Below are positions 1-12,200 of a DNA stretch of 64,000 bases, piece after piece. Position numbers and translations under genes: made by a program. Location: contig NC_134456.1 of assembly GCF_047948215.1 (NCBI RefSeq), positions 201,760,034-201,824,033 on the forward strand, given 5' to 3'. The notes under the pieces were generated by a model, which ran no database searches, was not told where the DNA came from, and saw only the letters and a program-made list of their open reading frames with translations. Source of the stretch: Lycorma delicatula (lineage: Eukaryota > Arthropoda > Insecta > Hemiptera > Fulgoridae). The number at the start of each line of letters is the position of its first letter. The stretch's first letter is position 1.

Positions 1-1814
1 GACTGAATTTATTGTTACAAATTCCAATAAAATGCCACTAATATTTAAGCCCGCAAAAATATCAGTAATATTTATGTCCATAAGTGAAATCTTTTTTCTC
101 TTGACCAAGAGATCAGCAGTACAGTGAACATCAGCATTGTTTTGATGATGTTTACAGCTGAGTAGTGTTTTCTTGTATCTCAGATGATTAAAATGCATCT
201 CAACATTTAGAAACGACAGACAGATAATTTAAATCAGCATATTAATGTGTTTATGTTGTGAAACAGTGGTTAAATAAAATGCCTGTATACAGTAGGAGTT
301 GAAAATTATATTAAAAGCGATTGTTACAACCAAACATAAATTATAAGGAAAAATATACTTCTGTGATAAATTTTAATTGAAAGAGTAAGAGGTCTTTTTT
401 GAGAGAATATTACTTGAAATTAATGAAATGAATTAATGTTATTACAAATTAAAAGTGTGTATAGTATTACCAGTGTTTAAGTGGTTTATATATTATAAGT
501 GTCATCATGAAATTCACAGTATTTAAATCCTACTTCTATCTTAAATTGTGAAATCGTGTAATAAGAAACACTTGATACATTTTAACACTTAAAACTAATA
601 AATTGGAATGCTTAATATTTGCAGTGCACTTAATTTTGCTGCAATTTATGCTTACTGATAGTTAAGATTTCTTGTAGAAGAAGTAGATTTAAATGATGAT
701 TATTAGAAAAGATGAGAATCAGAACTATAATATCTGATTGATAAATGCATTTTTAAAACATGTTCTTCTATAATTTCCATTGTTCTACTTTTAAATAAAT
801 GAAATATTCATCTAAAAACAGGAAGTAAAAATGCATATTATTTTTTAAAAATTGTTAGAGATCATCTCATTATCAGTCTTTGTAATTATGAGTTGAGTAC
901 AGAGTTGCAATTAATTCTGCAGAGTTGCGTGGTTTGATATGTGTTGATTGAGAGATATGCTATCAAATATAAGTAACCACCACAGATGAGATATGAGATA
1001 TGTGGGGCAGAATTCAGAGAGAACACATTTTTTCAGTGTTCAAAAGTCCAGGTATCTAGCAGTCCAAAACCTACTTCAAGTATCTAACACATGTTAATAA
1101 TAAAATACTGTTGACTCGCATATAACTGCAAGTTGGCAGAAATTTTTGAATTATTCACAAAAGATATTGTTAAATAAGTTTATAACATAGAAAGATGTAC
1201 CTTTTGCAGGTTTTGTACAATAAAGAGTAAACAAGTTTTTTTTTATTCAATAAATTTACAATAACAATTTAATTTGTTATTTAATAAATTTTTAAAAAAG
1301 GGCTGGTGAAAATATTATTTTATCTATTATAGAAAGAATATTTTATAGAAAAATAAATCTTTCAAGTTTTCAAAAAAGAAGTTGAATAATCGGTCTCAAA
1401 AAAATAAATTAATTATAAAAATCAATCCCCTTTTATTATTATCCTTTGTAACTGTAGTAAACATGTTATTTAACTCATCTTGGCTATCTGTAACTTTGCT
1501 GCACCATTCTTGCAGTTATACATTCTGTCATCGAAAGCCCTTCTTCCTAGTTTTTTTTAACTTTTTTTTGTTTTTCTAGTCTTAAAAATTCTCTTTACTC
1601 AATGAATATTATTTGTATGTTAACATTGATAATTTAGTTTCTTTTTTCACTATTCAAGAAAAAATCTTGCAAATTACCTGGAGAGTGGTTATGTGCTTTG
1701 AAATTATCAGATTTCAATTAACACTGAAACTTGTTAGTTTTTTATTTCTAAAATTGTTTAATAATTTTTAACTGTTGTAAAGCAAATACTATGAAATTTT
1801 CTATATTTATTATA
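1..1814. other. AT-rich non-coding stretch, nothing recognised
   Basis: No exon, RNA gene or element could be supported. The missing N-terminal HMBS exons were looked for here, using the catalytic HSLKDLPT-type motif and the substrate-binding start of the protein, and not found. The short open frame around 1382-1579 is low-complexity and rich in Phe and Leu, as expected from AT-rich DNA. The stretch is either an HMBS intron or upstream flank. Confidence 0.5.
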
Positions 1815-2043
1815 CAGCGTTATCATAAAAGAATGGTGCGGTTTTGAACATGGTTTAAATTAAAACAGAATTACTTACAGTTTATGTTTTTTATTTTTCA
1901 GATTTGTCGTCTCAAACATTTTTTTACATAATTAATAAATTTCAATATGTGCGCCCTTAGTTGCTCGACAAATGTCTAAACGATACTTAACTTCTCTCAA
2001 AACATTAGTTAACATTTCTTCATTAATGGTTGTCATTGCTTCA

Positions 2044-3021
2044 TTAATCCTGTTTTTTTAAGTGGTTTAGGTCACGAATTTTTTGTGTATAAACAACGCT
2101 TTTGATGTACCCCCACAAGAAAAAATCGCAAGGTGTCAGGTCTGGACTCCTTGGAGGCCAAAGTGTGGGTCTTTGCTGGCCTATCCATCGATCTCCAAAT
2201 TTTTCGTTCAAAGCGTCCGTGACGAATGCATTGAAGTGCGAGGGAGCACCATCTTGTTGGAAATGAAGTTGATGAATGTAGTGCGAGGGAGCACCATCTT
2301 GTTGGAAATGAAGTTGATGAATGTTTTCGAGTTCATCCAGCTGAGGAAAGCAATAATTGGTTAACATGTCAAGATACACAACTCCATTAATTGTTTTTGA
2401 GCAAAGAAGAAAGGCCCTATTACACGATTTTTCATCACACCACACCAAACATTAACTGTAGGCGAATCACGTTGTTTCTCAATAATTGTGCGTGGGTTTT
2501 CAGAGCCCCATATTCGTGAATTGTGTCTGTTAACACATCCATTCGCATGGAATGGATGTGTTCGTCTGTAAAAATTATATCATGTAAAAATCATTCGTTT
2601 TCACTTATTCTGTCCGACATTTCAACAGCGAAATTGTAACGCTTTATACCATCATCGGGTTTCAATTCCTGCAGTATCTGGATTTTATAAGCGTGTAATT
2701 TCAGTTTTTTATGTAAAACTTTGTGAACTGTTGATTTTGGAATACCTAATTCGACGCTTCGACGGAGGATGGACTTCCCAGGACTTCTAATTGCCGATCG
2801 TCTAATTAGTTCAACCGTTTCGTCTGGTCACTTGGTCTGCCGGTTGATTTCTGTTTCTTAACTGATCCAGTTTCTTCGAATTGTTTGAACCAACGTGTTA
2901 TGTTATTTTTGTGTGGTGGATCTCTTCCGAATTCACGTCGAAACGCACGTTGAACTAAAATTACGGATTTTAATTCAGCCATCAATAAAACACACTTTGC
3001 TTTGTCTTTATCTGAGAACAT
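2044..3021 (-). pseudogene. Broken DD41D mariner transposase
   Basis: Translation starts at the ATG ending at 3021. The first about 70 residues are an HTH DNA-binding region (VQRAFRREFGRDPPHKNNIT, then GRPS). The frame is then lost, and the middle can be followed through other frames (FTDE, the probable first catalytic Asp; WGSE-type and VWCG-type motifs). The C-terminal part, 2044-2448, is open: FQQDGAPSH carries the second Asp and RSPDLTPCDFFLWGY the third. Counting between the second and third Asp gives 41 residues, the DD41D signature. A 45-bp in-frame tandem duplication (2236-2325) repeats the block containing the second Asp. Not functional. Confidence 0.88.
2236..2325. repeat. 45-bp tandem duplication inside a transposase
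   Basis: Two adjacent 45-bp units, 2236-2280 and 2281-2325, differ only at their last base. They repeat 15 codons (IHQLHFQQDGAPSH plus one residue) without changing frame. Confidence 0.95.
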
Positions 3022-3194
3022 AGTAACTCACTAAACTCACCGCAACAATACAAGAACTGACGTTGTGGTTACAACTGCTGATAAACTATCTTTTGGGTTG
3101 GAGGCTTTCAGGGATACCAATATAACATCTAGAAATTTCCATACAATCTTCCTATGAATTACTGAAACCGCACCATTCTTTTATGATAACCCTG

Positions 3195-6172
3195 TATTAC
3201 ATGGGCGTATAAATTAATTTTTAAGTATCCGTGTTTTTTTAATTATAAAAATCTTTATTAAATTATTACATTGTAACTATAAAACATTTTTTATTTATAA
3301 AATTTTAAATCTGAAAACTTTCACTGAATTGTAGTAGAGAAATTCATAATTTTTATACCATTACTGTATACATCATTCATATCTCCTCTTTTTTTTTTTA
3401 AATAATTGAAAATTTATTTCTATAAGTATCTTTCCCCAACAAATCTGTACGTGCTATTTATTTAATCACTATACTATAAAGTTGGTAATTTTTGGTGAAT
3501 CCTATTACAGTGCTAAATTTAATAAACCTCTGTAATGTGCATATAGTCAACATTCATTATGCTTCTAAAATATTGTATATTTCCAATATTTTAAAAAACT
3601 GTTGTATTAATTAGATAATCAACTGCCCCATTAATTTCTGATAGGCTTGGTATTTTTATCCTTATGATTTTTCCATCTTATTACTATGAAAAATGTGATA
3701 AATTTATAATTACCTCATCAAGAAGTCTTCTTGTTCTACTTTTTTTAAATTTAATATGTCGATCCATTGGTAAATTACAGTACTTAACTGAACTTAGTAG
3801 TAAATAACTGAACTTATAATAGGGCTTTAAAAAAATTAAACACCATACATTTTACAAAAATAGAAGTAAACTTAAAAACTATGAAATCTGCAGCATGCTT
3901 CATAATCCAAGATGTTAAATTGTGAGTTTCTCATATTACCACTTTCATTCTGTCATCTTTCTAAGAAATTGTAAAAACTTTTGTTGTCTAATCAATTATA
4001 CTCTTGTCTAATGTATACATCTTCTACATTCTTCACTTTTTTGTAATACTGATTTCAGTGTGATGCATTAATTTTAGGAAATTTATTTTTTGATACCTGT
4101 TTAATATTGTCAATGCCAAAAGTGACATTGCAGCTATGAACATAATCTTTTACTTCAGGTCTTACCATTTCAATGGGGTCTAAGTCTGGATGATATGAGG
4201 GTAATCATAAAATTTCATCTCTGTTTTTTTCTGCAAGTTAATCGAAGAAATGTATTTATATTTTTGTTTTCTATAATTAAATTGTATAATTGAGGATGAG
4301 TTGGAATATAATGTTTACTTGAGCAGTCGTACATTCTTGTTTTCTAGAATTGAGTAGGCAATTTTTCTTTAAAGTATTATATTTTGAAATATTATATTTT
4401 TGAAGTATTATTATTATTTTTGAAATATTGTATAATATGTTTGTTTATATTTTGGAATTTTTTATTAACTTTTTTCAGCCATTTTAAATATTTTTCTGAA
4501 TTCATAGTCATGATAGAACCATTTTTTGTACTTGCTTACTAGGTTAATAAAGCGTTCAGAATAAATCCCACTTTTTCTTCAGCATGTAATATAGTCAGTC
4601 TATTGTTTAGAAACTGAACTTTTTAGTCCATCTCCATGAGATGATGCATCACCCCGTGATTCAGTAGAGGTATGACTTGTTGCGAAATATATATTTCATC
4701 AAAGTATTCACTATATCTGCCTGTTATTGGGTCCGAATTTTTTTTTCCCCTCCAGTTTTGTATTTGTTTAAATCTGATGTGCTTCTAAACGAAGTTTTTT
4801 TTTTTTACATTAAAAACCCAATTGTTTTAATATTCTTCTTAAACTATTTCAAATCCTGATAATATGATTTAATTTTTTAAACATAAATGTAGTTGTTAAT
4901 TAACAGTGTGTAACTGTTAACGTATGTTATGAAATTGATTTACAATTCTTTTCATTGTGCCTGTTGAAGTTGTCTAGTCGTGTGACAGGTTTTTCTTGAT
5001 TTGTATATTGAAAGAAGAGGAAGCCTCTGACAGGTTTTGATGTAATTTCTTTAATACTTTTTTTTTATGATTTCTTACTCTCAGAACTTGCGATCGAGAT
5101 ACTGTACATGTACATGTTCTTTCTTCAGACGTCTGAATTGAAATAATATGCTAATATCTTTTCCCTATTTTTTTAAATCTATGTTCACCTTTTTTAGGAA
5201 TCATACACACTATTGATTGCCTCTCAATTAAAATTAAACTTTTTATTTAATTTTTTTATATCACCGTGAATTTAAGTTCATTCACTTTGCATGAAGCTAA
5301 AGTAAAAAAAATACTGAAAAATAAACTCTTACTACAGTTTATCCAATACACAATATACTATCATGAATAAAAAATAAAAAAACGGCACCATTGAAAATGC
5401 ATTCTATGCGAAAGCAACAACTGAAAGTATTTTGTAGCTGTCAACTTATATTTGGTTTAAGATAGTATTATTTATTTAGTGTGCATTGCTTGTTATTGAT
5501 ATATGCCTACTGTATCAGGTCATTTAAAAAAAGGGTGATTCATTTGTTATTGTTTCACTTCAGGATATGTTCACAGATTGTGCATTACTTCCTAAATGAT
5601 ATTTATTATTTCCTAAATGAATTTTGTTTAGATTTTTAACATTTGTTACTTTTACATACTGGGTAATAAATTTTTATGGTAATAATAATTAATTTTTAAT
5701 AATAAATTATTTTGCAAGAGATTTAAATTCTGGTTTAGTACAATTATAATGGTAATAATATTAGTAGTATTGTAATTAATGTTCATGGCAACAATTTATA
5801 CAAAGGACTGTAAAAAGTAAAGTGGATTCTCTTTTGTGAAAACTGGTTGGAGGAAATATGTTTAGAATAATTATTGTATACTATAAAAGCTGTGTGGCTG
5901 CAAACATCAAATTCTGTGACGACACCTATACACTGTAAAGCTTTTTTAAAATATAAGATAATGATTGGTATTTAGTTGGAATTAAAAATAATTTTTTAAA
6001 TAGTTTGACTTGTTTTATTAGTACTGGTATTGAAAAAACTAATCGCCAGATATGTAGTGATCTCAGAAGCACTTCATAGTTAAGTTCATATTTTCTATTT
6101 TGTACTGTACTAGAAATAAATATTTTATTTATTTGAGTGTATCTTAATTAATATAATTTAATTTTTTTTTAG
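3195..6172. other. HMBS intron or upstream sequence, no gene recognised
   Basis: AT-rich sequence with homopolymer T and A runs. Its last bases form the polypyrimidine tract and AG acceptor of the first visible HMBS exon. No HMBS exon, transposase or tRNA-like sequence was found. It probably belongs to the intron preceding that exon. Confidence 0.45.
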
Positions 6173-6258
6173 GAGAGAAGATCCTAGAGATGTGGTTATT
6201 CTTCACAAAAAACACAAAGGAAAAACACTGAATACTTTACCAGAGAAATGTGTTGTAG
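6173..6258 (+). CDS. HMBS: HMBS internal exon ([16 protein letters not shown]...)
   Basis: Preceded by a T-rich tract and AG at 6171-6172; the donor is TAG|GTTAGT at 6259. It encodes [13 protein letters not shown] and ends in EKCVV plus the first base of a Gly codon, which the next exon completes (VVG|TSSLRR). This is the segment that follows the catalytic loop in the family. It is phase 1 at both ends, the incoming G completing an upstream codon. Confidence 0.94.
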
Positions 6259-9200
6259 GTTAGTGAAGACTATTTTCAGTATCGTTAATCATAAACCAAA
6301 GTTAAAATTCTTGTAAATCAATATTTAAAAAGTAATACTTGTATTTTTAAAATTAATGTTTAGTTGTTTAGTAATTTAGTTGTTTTTTATTGAAAGTATG
6401 GTTTTTAAAACAGTTAATTGTAAATTATCAGTAATAAGAATCTTTACGGTGAAAATATTATTCTGTTGATTCATGATTCTTCTATATCAGAACATTTTTT
6501 ACAAAATTTCACAGATATTTAGTTGGACCTCTCTGTATTTATTATATATATATATTTTTTTTTAAAGAAGTGACTGAAAAATAGCCTTCTTGTAAATAAG
6601 GGAAACATTTAATAAATTTTAAAAACTTTAAATATTTACTTCTATTTGTTATTAAGTTATAAGTGTAATCCATATTTTAATATAAGAAAGCAGAGGACAT
6701 GTGATACTGCATTTAGTTTTTTTTTTTTTTAGTATAAAAGATTTTGAATTTTATTTTGATGTTTTCCTTATTTTAAATTTATTTAAATTTTTGCATTCTA
6801 AAAGTAAGAAATTATTCGTTTCATAAAGGTTTCCGGATAACTTAGCTGTTTATAAAATAAAACATGATATATCTGCCAGATTAAGATGTATTACTAATAA
6901 CTATGATAAGAAAAGCAATTTTGAAATTGCCTAGTGATAAGAATTTAAAAAGGATGAAACAAGAGTTGTGACTTTTTATGTTAGTTTCATTAATTATTTT
7001 AATTTTAATTTTACTGACTGTTATTGAATTTATATATAGTATGTCTAATTAGTGTAGGTAGGGTTTCTTTTTCATCTTTTATTGGTTTTTTTTATGTGTA
7101 GTAAATAATAATTTTATATCTTTTTTGCTATTCTCATTTTAATTTTATGAATGTTGATATGCATTCTAAGCATGCTGTTTGTAAATTGTTCTGCTGTACC
7201 AGTTCCTTCAGCTGAATGACACCCCTCTTTAGGTTAATGAAAAATATAGTTAACAGTAATGCAATGTTACATTACTGGTATTATACCAGATTCCCAGGTT
7301 CAGTTTCCAGGGTGGATGAAGATTTTTATATAAAAATTCATCCATAAAAGGTTTTATATATGTAACTCAAGACTAATATTTGAACTTAATTTATATTTCC
7401 TAAAAGTGTGGGCATGCATGGTTGGTGTTAGGATTACTTGTTTATGTCCTAAGTTTTGAAGATTTTTTTCATACCTAAAAAATAATATTGCCATAAAAAC
7501 TCATAAATTATGTTTAACACGCAGATATTAATTTATTGGTTTTTTTTAATCATATAGCAGTTATTGTAATTTTTTTACAGGAAAATAGGACTAAAACTTT
7601 TAATTTAACAAGTCTTTATCTATCTTGTAACTCAACAGTTTTGTAAATATTACATAGCAATAAAAAAATGTTATAATAATGATAATTTTTTACTGTCAAT
7701 GACCTAAGCCTGTAAAAACTTATCTATGTGAGATAATTAAAAAATAAATAAAAAAGCAATCAATAATTTTTCTAGCATTAAACATGTGTTATAAATCAGT
7801 ACCATATTCAAGAATGGTTGGTATCCAACTAGTTAATATCCATCAATAAAATTATTATTATATTGTCAGCTTTTTCTTTGTGCCATGAGCAAGCACTTGA
7901 CTAAAACTGGAAGCCAAATGATAGTATTAAACAGGGCTGATGTTACAGTAAAATCTTGTCTTAGAAAAACTTCGACAGCTATCTATTTTAAATTTTTTCT
8001 TCTTAACATGAAAATTAACTTTATATTTTATCTAGTAATTGTACGATAAAGATTGTTTTATCTATTTTTCCTACATTTTAACCATTCGGACAGGAATAAT
8101 TGACAGGATTTTTATTTTACCAACTTACTAGAATATGCCAGTAGCATGTGATGTAATTGAGTAGCTATGTATTTATTTACTTATGCTTGAAGTTACTTGA
8201 CTATGGAATTCACACATATGTTAAATTTATTTCATGTATTATTTAAATAAAAATATTTGATATTCTCTTCCTACAATATTCAAGATTAGTTATACTGTTT
8301 TTATTATACAATTGACATGCAATTTTTATGGCAATGCAAAGGTTAATAGAACTGTAGATAATCACTAACATGCGTTGATTATTAATATATTTAAAAAAAA
8401 TATAACATTATGAAGTACAAGTGACTACCAACCCACGTACTTTACATGTGTATTTGACATGTAGCATGAGCCTTTTGAAACTCATTTGTTTGATATTCAG
8501 TCTCGGCACAACTCAGGATGCTGCTCTAAGTTCAGCTTATGGGTTTTTTTGTTGCCTATATATGCTTCTGTATAAAAAATAAGGAAATTAAAAAAAAAAG
8601 TTTTTAAAATTGATGCACTGTTTTTTGTGTAACAAACAAACAAACTTTCAGATTTGTACAAGTATATTAGTATAAAAAAAAAATACAATGAAATTGTAAA
8701 CTGTTCAGTAAGAATCTGCAGATATCATTTCTTTTGCTAAAGAAAACAAAGATTTCTGTAATATAAAAAAAACTGTAATATATGTAATAGATATGTCATG
8801 TAAAAAATGCATGACAATATATATATATATATATATATATACACAATAATAAATAATAAACAATGTTTAAGTGTTCCATACAATAAGCAAAAAATTGAAA
8901 AATTTATTTTAAAACTTACTGGCCTGATTTTATTTATTAAACAACAAATAATCATAAGAAATGTATTATTTCTGTTGATATTTATTATTCATTGTTAATT
9001 AATGAAATCTGGCTAGTAAGAGTTTTTTAACAATTTTTTTTTTTTGCTTATATGGAAAGCTTAAACATTGTTTTTATTTGTTATTGTATATCTATTGTTT
9101 ATTACATTTAATTTATCTTTTATACAAAATTCTAAATTAATAACAGATTTTGATAGTAATAATGTTGTGTCTTACCTTTTTTGATATCAGTATCATTTTT

Positions 9201-12200
9201 AAAAATTTATATTACAGAAATCTTTGTTTTTTCAGCAGAAGAAATGATATCTGCAAGACGTTTACCACAGTTTACAATTTCATTGTGGTTTTTTGGATAT
9301 CACTACCATGTATTGTTAGATTATTCTTTTATTTTTTTTATGAATTACTGATTATCTTATGGATTTTGCAAAAATTGAACATTACGGAGCATCACAAAAT
9401 TTAACCATTCCCTTTTTTCCTTTTTCCCCTAACCATCTTCACCTCTTATCCTCTTACCTGTTTTCCCTTCTTCCCTTTTTCGCAAAAATACTTCTTTTCA
9501 CCTAACTATTATATTCTGAATATGAACCAACTCGAAACAAAAGTACAATTTTTCAAATATCTTGACCCCAGCGCCACCTAGCAGGTCCATTTTTTGCAAA
9601 AAATATTTATTTTCATGTAATTAGTATATGTTCTGAATATGAGAAAAATCAGACCACAAATACAATTTTTTGAAATATCTCGACCCCGTGCCACATAGCA
9701 GGTACAAGCTAATTCAGAAACTGTGGGCGTGCGCACAACAACTCATAAACGTTTCGTTGCAGTCAGATGATTGATATAGGAGCGCAAATGGGACATACAA
9801 ATATTCATTCATTCATAAGGTTAAATGAACTTTTTTTTATTTCTCCATCAGTTAGATCAAATAGTTCTAATTGTAGAATAAAAACTTTACTAATCAAATT
9901 TATTTCTGTAAGAAATTGAATAAAAGTGTTCCCAGATGTCTATTTCACTTAGGTTTTAAGAAAAATGGGGTAAAACACAAAAATGTTTTGTCAGAAATAC
10001 ACTTTTTCAGGTTTGTAATAAAATAACTTCGTTAATTTACCAATAAATGAATAAAAATTTCTAGTTAATTTTGTAGAGAATTTAATTCTGAAAAAGTTGA
10101 TGTAAATACTATTTAAATTAAACATTAATTTAAGTTCAACTTTAATTGCTGACCTTCATGGTGGTGCTGAGCTTCTTGGTCTTCCATCCGGAGGTCCCGG
10201 ATTTGAATCACGGTCGGGTGTGGTATTTTTCATATTTACAAAATTCCATTTCCATACCCCACATACAAGCTTCAAGCTACTGTAGTGAATTAAAAATTAG
10301 AAACAAAACACACAAACTGGATTGGAAAAATGACATAATTTTAAACAGAACAATTTTCATTAATGTTTGAACAACATAATGTAAATGAAAATAAATAGAA
10401 AACTTATTAATAACAGAAAAAAAATGAATTAAAAATTGATCCAAAAACTTAAAAGTTACATACTTTATGAATTTAAAAAAAAATTATTAGTTATCAAAAT
10501 GGTTACTTGATAAAGCTGCAAACATTTTCTCAAACCAGTTGTCTAATTTGGTCGCCATTCTGTTCAATGCATAGTTCACCTCGGCGAATCCATGCCAGCT
10601 GGTCATATCTCATAGTATCATTTTTCTTAATGGTAGCTCAGCTTCTATTATACGATGTTTCAATTATTTTTCTCTGCTAATGCAAGCAGAATAGACTAAT
10701 GACCTCATCCAACCCCAAAGGAAAAAGTTCACTATTGGGAGATTAAAGTGGCCATGTAACTGGTCTGTTTTGATCAATTCTTTGCTTACTAAGTGTGTTA
10801 TTTAAATGATTCATCACATCATGACAATAGTGAGCAGGTGCACCATCATTGAAAAAACCACACCTGATTTCTATCTGTGAGTGGAGTATCTTTCAAGAGT
10901 TCCATCAAATTTGTTTACAAAAATGCAAGTATCACCCTAAATTGAGCTTTGAAAAAAGGGCGTATGAGATTACCACCAAGAAGATAACACCACACATTAA
11001 ACGAAAACGTGCGTTGGAAATGACTTATTTTTAGCAGTCTCATGGGGATTTTCTTCTGCCCAAATGTGTGTTTCAATAATTTACAATGCCATTTTTTGTA
11101 AAACAGGATTCATCAGTAATTATGAATATTACTTTGGAAATTGGGATGATGTTCCCATTTTCTAATTAACCATTGGTAGAATTTCATCTGTTTATCAGAA
11201 TCAGTTGGTAATAACTCTTGTACACATTTGTATCGAATGAATATAATTGTTGCTCCCATAATATTCACCACACACTTGTTTGTGAAACGTGAAAGTGATG
11301 CAACAACCTTCTGGTACTTGAGGTGGAAGATACTTTAGCACATTCAATACTACTTCTTAAGCATAGGCATTTCTCTCAAAAAATTCATGACCAGCATTGA
11401 ATCATTGTGGTTTATGCATACCTGTTTCTCGAACTCGCCTGTTCAAAGCCTGAAATGCTTTATGTTGCGGTGCTCTTTGATTAGGATAATTTTCCCAGTA
11501 TTCACATACCAATCCATTTTTATTTACTTTACCATATATTAACAATATGTTCAACAACTGTCCAAATGAAAACAGATTTGTTGTATCACCCACTTTGAAT
11601 AAGTGACTAAACAATAATAGCACAAACGCTGTTAAAATGAATATTCATATGCTAGATACTAAACTAAATTTCCAACCTATGAAAAAACAATTTAATATGT
11701 TTTAGAAGGATGTCTTTCAGATCCATTTTTATAATATTAACATTTGTATGTATATTGTTCTGTTTAAAATCGTAATCATTTTTCTGATCCAGTTTGTGTG
11801 TTTTGATTTTTATTAAAGTTGAACTTCTCAAATTTGTGTTTAATTTTAATAATATACATTATTTACATCAATTTTCTTGGAATTAATTCTCTACAAAGTT
11901 AACTAGAAATTTTATTTATTTATTGGTAAATTAACAAATTATTATATTAAAAACCTGTGCGTTTTCCGGAAAAACTTTTTCATATTTTACCCTATTTTTC
12001 TTAAAACTTGATGAGATAGAGGTCTGGGACTATTTTTATTCAATTTCTTAGATAAAAAACATAAGAAAGCACCAAATTTACCCCTAAATTTGTATCCCAA
12101 GAATTTTAGTACTTTTTAATTTCACAGTGGGAGTGAGTAGAAAGCAGGACTAAATGTTTTACGAGCCAAAACTCGCTAACAAACCGTTATCTGACTTATG

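Larger units (their letters stand above)
1815..3194 (-). mobile_element. Tc1/mariner transposon, DD41D (rosa-like) group, inactive
   Basis: A 1380-bp element bounded by near-identical inverted termini: about 33 bp starting CAGCGTTATCATAAAAGAAT on the left, matched by CAGGGTTATCATAAAAGAAT read inward from the right. It is flanked on both sides by the TA dinucleotide (1813-1814 and 3195-3196) that this superfamily duplicates on insertion. A broken transposase runs on the minus strand. Size, TA target and spacing of catalytic residues all fit the mariner branch of IS630/Tc1/mariner. The termini differ at only a few positions, so the copy is not ancient, but the transposase is frameshifted. Confidence 0.92.
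9905..12055 (-). mobile_element. IS630/Tc1-mariner relic with ~330-bp inverted termini
   Basis: The left arm (about 9905-10147 continuing at 10289-10375) is the reverse complement of the right arm (about 11735-12055) with moderate divergence. Shared blocks include GAAATTGAATAAAA, TTTTAAGAAAAAT, TTAATTTACCAATAAA, TAGAGAATTAATTC, CACACAAACTGGAT and TTTTAAACAGAACAAT. Between them lies a decayed minus-strand transposase. The left arm is interrupted by a SINE (10148-10288), absent from the right arm. The outer limits are approximate because similarity fades; no clear target duplication was found. Confidence 0.75.

Noticed and set aside
1..6172. Search for HMBS exons encoding the catalytic HSLKDLPT loop
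   Set aside because: No match in any plus-strand frame; these exons are probably outside the window.
7270..7330. tRNA-like CCCAGGTTCAGTTTCCAGGG (possible B box)
   Set aside because: No A box at the right distance and no SINE body or tail; too little to call.
8737..8998. Open frames on both strands over the (TA)n tract
   Set aside because: Low-complexity Tyr-Ile and Phe-rich translations created by the microsatellite and AT-rich flank.
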